Below, piece by piece: positions 8,657-17,122 of a DNA stretch of 64,000 nucleotides (positions are counted from its first letter, which is position 1; each line of letters begins with the position of its first letter). Source of the stretch: Halocynthiibacter styelae (GTDB lineage Bacteria > Pseudomonadota > Alphaproteobacteria > Rhodobacterales > Rhodobacteraceae); NCBI RefSeq assembly GCF_016123485.1, contig NZ_JADCKQ010000002.1:372001-436000 (forward strand). Direction: 5' to 3'. A model generated the notes under the pieces. It had not been told where the DNA came from and did no database searches. It worked only from the letters and a program-made list of their open reading frames with translations. Made by a program: the position numbers and the translations under genes.

Positions 8657-9541
8657 TTATATCTTGTTAACCGGAACTTTGAGCATCGGATCTCCGTGCT
8701 CATCCACCGGCACCTCACCGGCGCGCATATTGACCTGCAGCGACGGGATGATCAGTTTCGGCATATCCAGAACCGCATCGCGTTCCATGCGGAATTTCAC
8801 AAATTCTTCCTTGGATTTGCCACCGCCCACATGGATGTTCGCGGCCTTCTCTTCCGCAACGGTGGTTTCCCACTGAATTTCGCGCCCGTTGGGCCCGTAA
8901 TCGTGGCACATAAACAGGCGCATATCTTCTGGCAGGGCCAGGACGCGCTGAATACTGTCGTACAGTTCCGCAGCACAGCCCCCGGGGAAATCCGCACGGG
9001 CAGAGCCGCCATCGGGCATAAACAGCGTGTCGCCCACAAAGGCCGCATTGCCCATCACATGCACCATACAGGCAGGCGTGTGGCCCGGGGTGTGCATGGC
9101 GAAACATGTCATCTCGCCCACCTGATACACGTCACCTTCTTTAAACAGGCGATCAAACTGGCTGCCGTCGCGCTGAAATTCGGTGCCTTCATTGAATATC
9201 TTGCCAAAGACATCCTGGATCATGGTGATGTTCTGGCCCACCCCAACCTTACCGCCCAGCTTTTCCTGGATATACGGCGCGGCAGAGAGGTGATCCGCAT
9301 GAACATGGGTTTCGATCTGCCAGGCGAGTTCCAGGCCGCTGTCCTGAATGAAGGTGATGATCTTATCGGCATTCTCAGAAGTGATCCGCCCGGCGGCGTA
9401 ATCAATATCCATCACAGAATCCACCACGGCACAGGCTTTGCTGGCCGGGTCCTTCACCACATAGCTGATGGTATTTGTCGCCGGGTCAAAGAACGCTGTG
9501 ACTTCGGGGGTTACTTCCATGGAAATCGGATACTGGCTCAT
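8657..9541 (-). CDS. MBL-fold persulfide dioxygenase-like hydrolase
   Basis: 294 aa, starting at MSQYPISMEV behind a strong AGGAGGAG site. The metal motif is ETHVHADHLSAA (HxHxDH), with later ligands in MHTPGHTPACMVH, VGDTLFMPDGG and MCHDYGPNG. This combination marks the ETHE1/Blh group of iron-dependent persulfide dioxygenases, which oxidise glutathione persulfide to sulfite. It sits between a DUF2892 membrane protein and the SQR-like fusion, matching sulfide-detoxification operons in related bacteria. Confidence 0.85.
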   Translation of the reverse strand: MSQYPISMEVTPEVTAFFDPATNTISYVVKDPASKACAVVDSVMDIDYAAGRITSENADKIITFIQDSGLELAWQIETHVHADHLSAAPYIQEKLGGKVGVGQNITMIQDVFGKIFNEGTEFQRDGSQFDRLFKEGDVYQVGEMTCFAMHTPGHTPACMVHVMGNAAFVGDTLFMPDGGSARADFPGGCAAELYDSIQRVLALPEDMRLFMCHDYGPNGREIQWETTVAEEKAANIHVGGGKSKEEFVKFRMERDAVLDMPKLIIPSLQVNMRAGEVPVDEHGDPMLKVPVNKI

Positions 9542-9609
9542 CGCGGGTCTCCTCCTGAGAAAATGAAAACGCGCAGGCAATGGCCCGCGCGTGTAATGGT
9601 ATTGTGCGT

Positions 9610-9822
9610 TCAGCGGCGGCAGGTCTTAATGCCGAAGAGTGTATAGAGCGGGCAGAAACGCACAAGGGCCGTGCCGACAAAGACCAATCCGGCGATGGTC
9701 GCGATGGTTTTCACCAGCCCACTGTCAAACAGTGCAAGTCCCGACAGCCAGGCCAGAAGGATCAGGGCAACACCTGCGATAAGGCGAAACATGCGGTCAG
9801 TGCCGCCAACATTAGCGTTCAT
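9610..9822 (-). CDS. DUF2892 (YgaP-like) small membrane protein
   Basis: 70 aa with two hydrophobic segments (about 12-28 and 34-52) and the typical C-terminal FCPLYTLFGIKTC motif of DUF2892 proteins. The family sits with rhodanese and sulfide-oxidising proteins; it may help handle sulfane sulfur at the membrane. It is the first gene of the operon DUF2892, MBL hydrolase, SQR fusion. A CCGACC-N4-GGTCGG palindrome lies 38-53 bp upstream of the start. Confidence 0.85.
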   Translation of the reverse strand: MNANVGGTDRMFRLIAGVALILLAWLSGLALFDSGLVKTIATIAGLVFVGTALVRFCPLYTLFGIKTCRR

Positions 9823-9859
9823 TTCGGGATCTCCGGTTCAGTGATCTTTACCAGATAAC

Positions 9860-9875
9860 CCGACCATCCGGTCGG
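9860..9875. promoter_or_regulatory. TetR-type operator-like palindrome upstream of the sulfide operon
   Basis: Perfect 6-bp inverted repeat CCGACC-ATCC-GGTCGG between the DUF2892 start (9822) and the Crp stop (9901), placed where a promoter operator for the minus-strand operon would be. The same arms recur at 10740-10755. Perfect short palindromes of this composition are typical of TetR-family operators; the cognate regulator is inference. Confidence 0.55.
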
Positions 9876-9900
9876 TTCGGTGACATTGTCACCAAACGGG

Positions 9901-10569
9901 TTAAGCGGCGGTTTCCGCAAGCTGGCCCAGCGCTGTTTTATCCAGCAAAGTGATCGTGCCCCGGCTTTGCGCCACCCATTCGCGGCGCTGGAATTCCTGA
10001 AGCTGGCGGGAAATCACTTCGCGTGCAGTGCCAAGCTCTGCCGCCATTTTCTGATGGGTGGATTTGATCACATCCCCCTCACGCGACAATTCCAGCAGAC
10101 GTTGCGCCAGGCGGATATCCATGCGCTGAAAGGCGATGTCTTCGATCACCTGGAACAGATCGGTGATGCGGCGGGAATAGGCGGTGAAAACAAAACGGCG
10201 GAAAGTTTCTGAGGTTGAGATCAGTTCTTCAAACACCGTGCGCGGGATGGCGGCGGCGGTGACTTCGGTCTCAGCAATCCCCTCAGCGGAATAATCATCG
10301 TAAGCCAGCAGACAGGCGGTGGTCATGACGCAGCTTTCCCCGGCATTGACCCGATACAGCACGATTTCACGCCCGCCTTCGGACAGTTGTTGAACGCGCA
10401 CAGTACCTTCCAACAGAAGCAGCAGGTTTTCCGGCGTCTTATCCGGACCGAAAATCACTGTATCGGGCGCAAGCGTCACAACCTTGCTGCGGGAAACCAG
10501 TTGTTCGCGCAATTCAGGTTTCAGTTGGGACAGGCCCATGAACCGGTCAATCCAGTTTGAATAATCCAT
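9901..10569 (-). CDS. Crp/Fnr-family regulator with a two-cysteine effector domain
   Basis: 222 aa from MDYSNWIDRF at 10569. Residues 25-115 form the cyclic-nucleotide-binding-type beta barrel, and residues about 165-200 the winged helix (HQKMAAELGTAREVISRQLQ). The only cysteines are Cys80 and Cys86 in GESCVMTTACLL; there is no N-terminal Fe-S cluster motif. The neighbouring persulfide genes and the paired cysteines suggest thiol or persulfide sensing, which is inference. It is encoded directly upstream of the sulfide operon on the same strand and diverges from paaJ. Confidence 0.8.
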   Translation of the reverse strand: MDYSNWIDRFMGLSQLKPELREQLVSRSKVVTLAPDTVIFGPDKTPENLLLLLEGTVRVQQLSEGGREIVLYRVNAGESCVMTTACLLAYDDYSAEGIAETEVTAAAIPRTVFEELISTSETFRRFVFTAYSRRITDLFQVIEDIAFQRMDIRLAQRLLELSREGDVIKSTHQKMAAELGTAREVISRQLQEFQRREWVAQSRGTITLLDKTALGQLAETAA

Positions 10570-10739
10570 TATTTCTCTACGCTTGTTTCTGGCTGTGAAG
10601 AAAGAATAGGCAGCCCCCTGCCCGGCGTCCATGGGGAAACTGCATATTACGACGCAACGCCACATAATGTGTTACGATATCTGCAGTAACGCGCAATTTC
10701 GTAACATTTAACTTGCAACGAATCTGATAACCACTTATC

Positions 10740-10755
10740 CCGACCATGCGGTCGG
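10740..10755. promoter_or_regulatory. TetR-type operator-like palindrome upstream of paaJ
   Basis: Perfect inverted repeat CCGACC-ATGC-GGTCGG, 51-66 bp upstream of the paaJ start and in the divergent crp/paa region. Its arms are identical to those at 9860-9875. The paa cluster encodes a TetR-family protein (18170-18763) that is a natural candidate to bind it. Confidence 0.6.
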
Positions 10756-10805
10756 CTATTGATCCGCGCGAAATTCGCCACCGGAATGAAGGGAGCTTCA
10801 GAAAA

Positions 10806-12008
10806 ATGGACGCATTTATCTGCGACGCAACGAGAACGCCGATCGGCCGCTATGGCGGGGCGCTGTCCTCTGTGCGCACCGATGATCTGGCAGCACACCC
10901 TATCGCAGCCCTGATGGCCCGCAACCCGCAGGTGGACTGGGCATCCGTTGATGACGTGATCTTTGGCGATGCGAACCAGGCCGGTGAAAGCAACCGCAAT
11001 GTCGCCCGTATGGCAGCACTTTTGGCGGGCCTGCCGGTTGATGTGCCAGGTACCACCGTGAACCGCCTGTGTGCATCTGGCATGGATGCAGTTGGTATGG
11101 CGGCCCGTGGCATCAAAGCGGGTGATTACGATCTGGCTATTGCCGGTGGCGTGGAAAGCATGTCGCGCGCGCCCTTTGTGGTTGGCAAGCAGACATCCGC
11201 CTTTGGGCGTGCGGCGCAGATGTTTGACACCACCATTGGCTGGCGTTTTATCAATAAGAAGCTGCAGAAAATGTATGGCACGGATTCCATGCCGGAAACT
11301 GCGGATAATGTGGCTGCGGATTACAATGTAAACCGCGCTGATCAGGATGCTTTTGCCGCCCGCTCGCAAGCCCGCTGGGCGGCGGCACATGAGGCCGGCG
11401 TTTTTGCAGATGAGATAACCCCGGTGGAAGTGCCACAGCGCAAGGGTGATCCCCTGGTTGTGGACACCGATGAACACCCGCGCCCGGGCACGGATGCGGC
11501 GAAACTGGGTAAGCTTAAAGGTGTAAACGGCCCGGACCTGACTGTAACGGCAGGTAATGCGTCTGGTGTGAATGATGGGGCGGCTGCGATGTTGCTGGCG
11601 TCAGAAGCCGCCGTTGCGAAGAACGGTCTGACGCCAATGGCGCGTATTGTTGGCATGTCTGCCGCAGGTGTTGAACCTCGCGTCATGGGCATCGGTCCGG
11701 TCCCTGCAACGCGTAAGGTTCTGGCGCGCGCTGGTCTGCGCATTGAAGACATGGATGTCATTGAGCTGAATGAAGCTTTCGCTAGCCAGGGCATCGCTAC
11801 CCTGCGCGAACTTGGCTTGGCTGATGACGCCCAACATGTGAACCCAAATGGCGGGGCGATCGCGATCGGTCACCCACTTGGCATGTCCGGCGCGCGCCTT
11901 GTGATGGCCGCCGCCTATCAACTGAAACGCACAGGCGGGCGCTATGCGCTTTGCACCATGTGCGTGGGTGTCGGCCAGGGTGCCGCCATCATTATTGAAC
12001 GCGTATAA
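10806..12008 (+). CDS. paaJ: 3-oxoadipyl-CoA/3-oxo-5,6-dehydrosuberyl-CoA thiolase
   Basis: 400 aa; start chosen at [14 protein letters not shown] behind AAGGGAG. Thiolase landmarks are all present: the N-terminal [10 protein letters not shown], the nucleophilic cysteine in [17 protein letters not shown], and the C-terminal [11 protein letters not shown] and CVGVGQGAA. The enzyme performs the last beta-ketothiolase steps of phenylacetate (and often protocatechuate) degradation. It leads the paaJABCDE operon, 13 bp before paaA. It could equally be annotated pcaF, since the two families overlap. Confidence 0.92.
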   Translation: MDAFICDATRTPIGRYGGALSSVRTDDLAAHPIAALMARNPQVDWASVDDVIFGDANQAGESNRNVARMAALLAGLPVDVPGTTVNRLCASGMDAVGMAARGIKAGDYDLAIAGGVESMSRAPFVVGKQTSAFGRAAQMFDTTIGWRFINKKLQKMYGTDSMPETADNVAADYNVNRADQDAFAARSQARWAAAHEAGVFADEITPVEVPQRKGDPLVVDTDEHPRPGTDAAKLGKLKGVNGPDLTVTAGNASGVNDGAAAMLLASEAAVAKNGLTPMARIVGMSAAGVEPRVMGIGPVPATRKVLARAGLRIEDMDVIELNEAFASQGIATLRELGLADDAQHVNPNGGAIAIGHPLGMSGARLVMAAAYQLKRTGGRYALCTMCVGVGQGAAIIIERV

Positions 12009-12021
12009 GGGAGGATCACCA

Positions 12022-13014
12022 ATGTATGCACAAATGGTAAAATCCGCAGGAACCGGCGTTAAATCCCGCGAAGACATGTCGGATCAAGAACGTGAGTTTC
12101 AAGACAAAATTGATGCGGATATCAAGATTGAACCGCGCGACTGGATGCCCGATGATTACCGCGCAACCCTGATCCGTCAGATGGGCCAGCACGCTCATTC
12201 CGAAATCGTCGGACAGCTGCCCGAAGGCAACTGGATCACACGCGCCCCGACACTGGAACGCAAGGCCATTCTGCTGGCTAAGGTACAAGATGAAGCGGGC
12301 CATGGTCTGTATCTGTATTCCGCCGCAGAAACCCTTGGTGTGACCCGGGATGAACTGACAGAAATGTTGCTGGATGGCCGGATGAAATATTCCTCCATCT
12401 TCAACTATCCAACCTTGAACTGGGCCGATATTGGCGCGGTGGGCTGGCTTGTGGATGGGGCTGCGATCATGAACCAGGTGCCGTTGCAGCGCACATCCTA
12501 CGGGCCCTATTCCCGCGCGATGATCCGCATTTGTAAGGAAGAAAGCTTCCACCAGCGCCAGGGGTATGACGCCATTCGCAAGATGGCAGAAGGCACCGTT
12601 GCACAGAAAAAAATGGCCCAGGATGCGCTGAACCGCCTCTGGTATCCGTCGCTTATGATGTTCGGCCCCTCTGATAAAGATTCAGTGCATTCCGCACAAA
12701 GCATGGCCTGGAAGATCAAGATCAATACCAATGATGAGCTGCGCCAGAAATTCGTCGATCAGACCGTACCACAGATTGAATATCTGGATCTCGATCTGCC
12801 GGATGAGGGCATCACATGGAACGCCCAACGCGGTCATTATGACTACACCGATCCGAACTGGTCCGAGTTCTTTGACGTGATCAAGGGCAATGGTCCCTGC
12901 AATGTCGACCGCCTGGCCGCACGTAACAAAGCTTGGGACGATGGTGCCTGGGTGCGTGATGGTCTGATGGCGAATGCACGAAAAAAAGCCGCAGCCAAAA
13001 TGGCCGCTGAGTAA
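12022..13014 (+). CDS. paaA: phenylacetyl-CoA 1,2-epoxidase catalytic subunit A
   Basis: 330 aa from [10 protein letters not shown] behind AAGGGAGGA. The diiron ligands of PaaA are visible in two ExxH motifs, [11 protein letters not shown] and [11 protein letters not shown]. PaaA with PaaC forms the core of the multicomponent monooxygenase that epoxidises the ring of phenylacetyl-CoA. It lies in paaJABCDE order with paaB 21 bp downstream. Length and motifs are normal. Confidence 0.96.
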   Translation: MYAQMVKSAGTGVKSREDMSDQEREFQDKIDADIKIEPRDWMPDDYRATLIRQMGQHAHSEIVGQLPEGNWITRAPTLERKAILLAKVQDEAGHGLYLYSAAETLGVTRDELTEMLLDGRMKYSSIFNYPTLNWADIGAVGWLVDGAAIMNQVPLQRTSYGPYSRAMIRICKEESFHQRQGYDAIRKMAEGTVAQKKMAQDALNRLWYPSLMMFGPSDKDSVHSAQSMAWKIKINTNDELRQKFVDQTVPQIEYLDLDLPDEGITWNAQRGHYDYTDPNWSEFFDVIKGNGPCNVDRLAARNKAWDDGAWVRDGLMANARKKAAAKMAAE

Positions 13015-13035
13015 GTCGATTAGAGGAGAAATCAA

Positions 13036-13320
13036 ATGCAAAACGAATGGCCCCTCTGGGAAATCTTTATCCGTGGCCAACACGGTATGAGCCACCGCCA
13101 CGTCGGATCGCTTCATGCACCTGACGCTGAAATGGCGATTAAAAACGCGCGCGATGTCTACACCCGCCGCAATGAAGGCGTGTCGATCTGGGCGGTTGAG
13201 GCAAAACACATTGCCGCCACTGCGCCTGGTGAAAAAGGCCCGCTGTTTGAACCAAGCGAAAGCAAAGTTTACCGCCACCCGACCTTCTTTGATATCCCTG
13301 AAGAAGTGGGGGCTATGTAA
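13036..13320 (+). CDS. paaB: phenylacetyl-CoA epoxidase subunit B
   Basis: 94 aa, full length, beginning MQNEWPLWEIFIRG and containing GMSHRHVGSLHAPDAEMA, both characteristic of PaaB. The subunit is a small non-catalytic part of the epoxidase thought to bridge PaaAC complexes. The stop overlaps the paaC start in TAATG, indicating translational coupling, and a GAGGAGAAA ribosome site precedes the gene. Confidence 0.95.
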   Translation: MQNEWPLWEIFIRGQHGMSHRHVGSLHAPDAEMAIKNARDVYTRRNEGVSIWAVEAKHIAATAPGEKGPLFEPSESKVYRHPTFFDIPEEVGAM

Positions 13321-14087
13321 TGTCCGCCGTTGATCAACAGGCCCTGTTCCAGTTCCTGCTGCGCATGGGTGACAATACGCTGGTGCTGGGGCATCGCGTA
13401 TCAGAATGGTGCGGGCATGCGCCTGTGCTGGAAGAAGACATCGCTCTGGCCAACACCGCACTTGATCTGATCGGTCAGACACAGTTCTGGCTGGGTCTTG
13501 CGGGTGAAGTTGAAGGCAAAGGTCAGGATGCTGATGCGCTGGCTTTCCGCCGTGACGTCTGGGATTTTCGCAATTTCTTGATCTGCGAAATGCCAAATGG
13601 CGATTTCGGACAAACGCTGATGCGTCAATTTCTGTTTGATGCATGGGCTTCTGTCACCCTTGCCCATCTGCAGACATCATCTGATGAACGTGTGGCGGGC
13701 ATCGCGGCCAAAGCGTCTAAAGAAGTGGCGTATCATCTGGAACGCTCCGCAGACACTGTGGTTGGTCTTGGCGATGGCACCGAAGAAAGCCACAAACGCA
13801 TGCAGGCGGCCCTTGAATATCTCTGGCCTTATGTGGGCGAAATGTTTGTCTCTGACGATGTGGATACAGCCATGGTTGCCGCCGGGATCGCACCTGATCC
13901 GGCCAGCTTACGTGCAGAATATGATGCGATCATCACCCGCGTTCTGACCCAGGCCACCCTGGATATTCCACAAAGCGCATTTGCCCACAAAGGCGGGCGT
14001 GATGGATCTATCCACACAGAACATCTGGGTCATCTGCTGACGTCTATGCAATGGCTGCAACGTGTCTATCCGGATGCGAGCTGGTGA
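13320..14087 (+). CDS. paaC: phenylacetyl-CoA epoxidase structural subunit C
   Basis: 255 aa ferritin-like protein with the PaaC signatures LGHRVSEWCGHAPVLEEDIA, FRNFLICEMPNGDF and KEVAYHLERS. The diiron site is incomplete (DLIGQTQFW where PaaA has ExxH), which is normal for the scaffold subunit PaaC. It starts within the paaB stop codon and ends one base before the paaD start. Confidence 0.95.
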   Translation: MSAVDQQALFQFLLRMGDNTLVLGHRVSEWCGHAPVLEEDIALANTALDLIGQTQFWLGLAGEVEGKGQDADALAFRRDVWDFRNFLICEMPNGDFGQTLMRQFLFDAWASVTLAHLQTSSDERVAGIAAKASKEVAYHLERSADTVVGLGDGTEESHKRMQAALEYLWPYVGEMFVSDDVDTAMVAAGIAPDPASLRAEYDAIITRVLTQATLDIPQSAFAHKGGRDGSIHTEHLGHLLTSMQWLQRVYPDASW

Positions 14088-14088
14088 T

Positions 14089-14562
14089 ATGACACAGCTG
14101 GCGGAACATCCCCCTATTGATCAGATCTGGGACTGGCTGCACGCTGTTCCCGATCCGGAAATCCCTGTGATTTCCCTGACCGATCTGGGGATCATCCGCG
14201 ATGTGGCCTATGATGGCGACACGCTGGTTGTCACCGTCACCCCCACCTATTCCGGCTGCCCGGCGACATCAATCATCAATCTTGATATCGAAACTGCGTT
14301 GCGGGATCAGGGCATACAGAACATCCGTTTGAAACAGCAGATCTTCCCACCCTGGACCACCGACTGGCTGACACCAGAGGGCGCGGAAAAGCTTGAAAAA
14401 TACGGCATCGCCCCACCCACAGCGGCGGGTGGGCCTAAACGCTGCCCCCATTGTGGCGGTGCAAATCTTGAAAAACTCAGTCAGTTCGGCTCGACCCCCT
14501 GCAAGGCGCAGTGGAAATGCACCGACTGTCTTGAACCTTTTGACTACTTCAAATGCATCTAA
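14089..14562 (+). CDS. paaD: PaaD Fe-S maturation protein for the epoxidase
   Basis: 157 aa from MTQLAEHPPI. Residues about 10-95 are a MIP18/DUF59 domain (DPEIPVISLTDLGII, TYSGCPATSII), and the C-terminus has the PaaD zinc-binding cysteines CPHCGG...CTDCLEPFDYFKC. PaaD is needed to mature the Fe-S centre of PaaE. It begins one base after the paaC stop. Confidence 0.95.
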   Translation: MTQLAEHPPIDQIWDWLHAVPDPEIPVISLTDLGIIRDVAYDGDTLVVTVTPTYSGCPATSIINLDIETALRDQGIQNIRLKQQIFPPWTTDWLTPEGAEKLEKYGIAPPTAAGGPKRCPHCGGANLEKLSQFGSTPCKAQWKCTDCLEPFDYFKCI

Positions 14563-14586
14563 TGCGGTGCTGACAGGGAGGATACT

Positions 14587-15660
14587 ATGGCCCGTTTCCA
14601 CGAGCTGATCGTTACCGATATTCACAAAACCATCCGCGATGCGGTGGTCGTAACGCTGAAACCTGCCAATGATGCAGCGTCCAGTGAATTTGATTTTACC
14701 CAGGGCCAATACCTGACATTCCGCCAGGATTTTGAAGGCGAAGAACTGCGCCGCAGCTATTCGATTTGTGCCGGCAAAGATGAAGGTCTGCTGCAGGTTG
14801 GTATAAAACGCGTTGATGGTGGTGCGTTTTCCACCTGGGCGAATGAAGATCTGCAAGAGGGCGATAAAATCGAAGCCCTACCCCCGATGGGTGGTTTCTT
14901 TACGCCGCTAGATGCAGCAAACCAGAAACAATACCTGGGGTTTGCGGGTGGCTCTGGCATCACACCTGTGCTGTCGATAATTAAGACCACCCTGGAAGCC
15001 GAACAGAACAGCCGATTCACACTGGTTTACGCCAATAAATCCGTGACTTCGATCATGTTCCGCGAGGAAATCGAAGACCTGAAAAACACCTATATGGGCC
15101 GTTTCAACGTCATTCATATTCTGGAAAGTGATGCCCAGGACATTGATCTGTTCACAGGCCTTGTGACGGAAGAAAAATGCGCCGAGCTGTTCAAAGGTTG
15201 GATCGACATTGAACATGTGGACACGGCCTTTATCTGCGGTCCTGAACCGATGATGCTGGGCATTGCCTCTGCGCTTCGCGGTGCTGGCCTTGAGGATGCG
15301 CAGATCAAGTTTGAACTTTTTGCATCTTCACAGCCGGGGCGCGCGAAAAAGAAAGCTGCAAGCAGTGCAACAAGCAACGCAGGCGCGACATCTGCTGCGA
15401 TCACGCTGGATGGTGCCACACAGACTATCACCATGGATCGCGACACCAGTATTCTGGACGCGGCGCGTGACAACAACATGGATGCGCCCTGGGCCTGTAA
15501 GGCGGGTGTGTGTTCGACCTGCCGCTGTAAGGTTCTGGAAGGCGAGGTTGAGATGGCCGCAAACCATGCACTGGAAGATTACGAGGTGGCAAAGGGCTAT
15601 GTTTTGTCCTGCCAGGCCTATCCGGTGACCGATAAGGTTGTCGTGGATTACGACCAGTAA
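14587..15660 (+). CDS. paaE: phenylacetyl-CoA epoxidase reductase subunit E
   Basis: 357 aa. N-terminal FAD domain (RRSYSICAG), NAD(P)H domain (FAGGSGITPVLSI, TAFICGPEPMM), then a plant-type ferredoxin domain with the 2Fe-2S cysteines CKAGVCSTCRCKVLEG and a final CQAYP. It delivers electrons from NADPH to the PaaAC diiron centre. It is last in paaJABCDE and is followed by a strong terminator. Confidence 0.95.
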   Translation: MARFHELIVTDIHKTIRDAVVVTLKPANDAASSEFDFTQGQYLTFRQDFEGEELRRSYSICAGKDEGLLQVGIKRVDGGAFSTWANEDLQEGDKIEALPPMGGFFTPLDAANQKQYLGFAGGSGITPVLSIIKTTLEAEQNSRFTLVYANKSVTSIMFREEIEDLKNTYMGRFNVIHILESDAQDIDLFTGLVTEEKCAELFKGWIDIEHVDTAFICGPEPMMLGIASALRGAGLEDAQIKFELFASSQPGRAKKKAASSATSNAGATSAAITLDGATQTITMDRDTSILDAARDNNMDAPWACKAGVCSTCRCKVLEGEVEMAANHALEDYEVAKGYVLSCQAYPVTDKVVVDYDQ

Positions 15661-15667
15661 ATTTCAG

Positions 15668-15697
15668 AAAGCCCGCCCCTTCCGGCGGGCTTTTTCT
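15668..15697 (+). terminator. rho-independent terminator after paaE
   Basis: A 10-bp perfect stem, AAAGCCCGCC and GGCGGGCTTT, with a 6-nt loop and a T-rich run (TTTTTCTTT) begins 8 bp after the paaE stop. Confidence 0.93.
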
Positions 15698-15716
15698 TTA
15701 AGGAATGAGGGAAAAG

Positions 15717-16475
15717 ATGACCGAAGATATGTCCATTGAAAGCTATCTCGCCCAGGGCGGCGTTCTGAGCAACCCACATAACGTGCCATCCCGATACCGC
15801 GCGGAACTGTTGAAACTGATGTCCAGTTTTGTTGACAGTGAACTGGCGGGGGCTGCCGGCTTTGCGGATATCATCAACCTTGGGCCGGGCATCAAATCCC
15901 GGATTGCGGCGGCCAGGATCGTTCTGGAAAAGACGGATCATGCGGACAAGGTCTTGAAGATCATGGCCGAATTTGGCGTGGATGCGGAACGTTACGCGGC
16001 ACACCACCCCTGGACCGCCCGCCTTGATCGTGAGGCCGCCATCGGCACACAGCGCCACGAACAGGACATGCGCCTTGCAGTCTTTAACTACCCGCTGACG
16101 ACATGGGCGGATGCTGTGGTGATGAACCTTCTGATGGGGCGTGCCGTTGGGGTACAGCTCGCGGATTTTCAGACGCTGTCTTATCAGCCCCTGGCAGAGG
16201 CTTTCCGCGCAATTTCCCTGGTTGAGACCCGCCATGCGGAACTGGCAGAAGAAGGGCTTGTGGCCCTGATTGCAGACACAGATGCCGCAGAACTTCAGGC
16301 CTCAGTCGATTACTGGTGGCCACGGGTTTCTGCCAGTTTTGGCACTGCCGATGCGGGTCGCATTGATGCGTTGAAAGCCATGGGTCTGCGCCGCAGCAGC
16401 CCGGATGAAATGCGCACCCGCTGGGAAGCGGAAGCCAAAGTTGTGCTGACACAAATCGGGCTGCATGCCGGATAA
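15717..16475 (+). CDS. PaaA/PaaC-family ferritin-like protein (phenylacetic acid catabolic family)
   Basis: 252 aa from MTEDMSIESY. The helical pattern and motifs (YPLTTWADAVVMNLLMGRAVG, VETRHAELAEEG) match the PF05138 fold of PaaA/PaaC. One ExxH motif is intact (ETRH); the other is EKTDH, with spacing unlike the canonical ligand pair, so diiron activity is doubtful. It lies just after the paaE terminator on the same strand. It may be an extra oxygenase subunit, a scaffold, or a paralogue with a different acyl-CoA substrate; no function is established. Confidence 0.65.
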   Translation: MTEDMSIESYLAQGGVLSNPHNVPSRYRAELLKLMSSFVDSELAGAAGFADIINLGPGIKSRIAAARIVLEKTDHADKVLKIMAEFGVDAERYAAHHPWTARLDREAAIGTQRHEQDMRLAVFNYPLTTWADAVVMNLLMGRAVGVQLADFQTLSYQPLAEAFRAISLVETRHAELAEEGLVALIADTDAAELQASVDYWWPRVSASFGTADAGRIDALKAMGLRRSSPDEMRTRWEAEAKVVLTQIGLHAG

Positions 16476-16534
16476 ACCGGTTGCCAGAGGCGGGCAGGAA
16501 TGATTGGCTGATCCTGACCAAATAAGGAATTTCC

Positions 16535-17122
16535 ATGCCCTCTGCCTGCTTCTGGCCCGCCCCCGTCACGCTAAAAGGCGATCATGTTCTGCTCGCACCC
16601 TTGTCGCATGATCACGCAGATGGGCTGAAAGTCGCCTGCGCCGAAATCCCCGGGCTCTGGTATACCTCTGTGCCCACGCCCGACGGAATGGACGCGGAAA
16701 TCACACGTCGCCTGTCCCAACCTGACATGCAGCCCTTCACGGTGATGACGCCCGATGGCACACCTGTGGGCATGACAACCTTCATGAACATTGACGCCGC
16801 CAACCGCCGGGTTGAGATCGGATCCACCTGGTACGCGAAATCCGTGCAGCGCAGTGGGCTGAATACGGAAGCGAAGCTATTGCTGCTCACCCATGCCTTT
16901 GAGGATCTGGATTGCATCGCAGTGGAGTTCCGCACCCACTTCATGAACCACGCCAGTCGCAGCGCCATTGCCCGTCTTGGTGCAAAACAGGATGGCATCC
17001 TGCGCAATCACATGATCAGCCCCGATGGCAGCCTACGCGATACGGTTTGTTTTTCGATCATTTCCGGGGAATGGCCTGCGGTAAAAATGAATCTGAAACA
17101 CAGATTACACCCTGTCGGCTGA
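16535..17122 (+). CDS. GNAT-family N-acetyltransferase
   Basis: 195 aa RimJ/RimL-type acetyltransferase: LLAPLSHDHADGL start, PVGMTTFMNIDAANRRVEIGSTW core strands, and AFEDLDCIAVEFRTHFMNHASRSAIARLGAKQDG as the acetyl-CoA region. The substrate is unknown. The 3' end overlaps the convergent marR gene by 18 bp. Confidence 0.82.
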   Translation: MPSACFWPAPVTLKGDHVLLAPLSHDHADGLKVACAEIPGLWYTSVPTPDGMDAEITRRLSQPDMQPFTVMTPDGTPVGMTTFMNIDAANRRVEIGSTWYAKSVQRSGLNTEAKLLLLTHAFEDLDCIAVEFRTHFMNHASRSAIARLGAKQDGILRNHMISPDGSLRDTVCFSIISGEWPAVKMNLKHRLHPVG

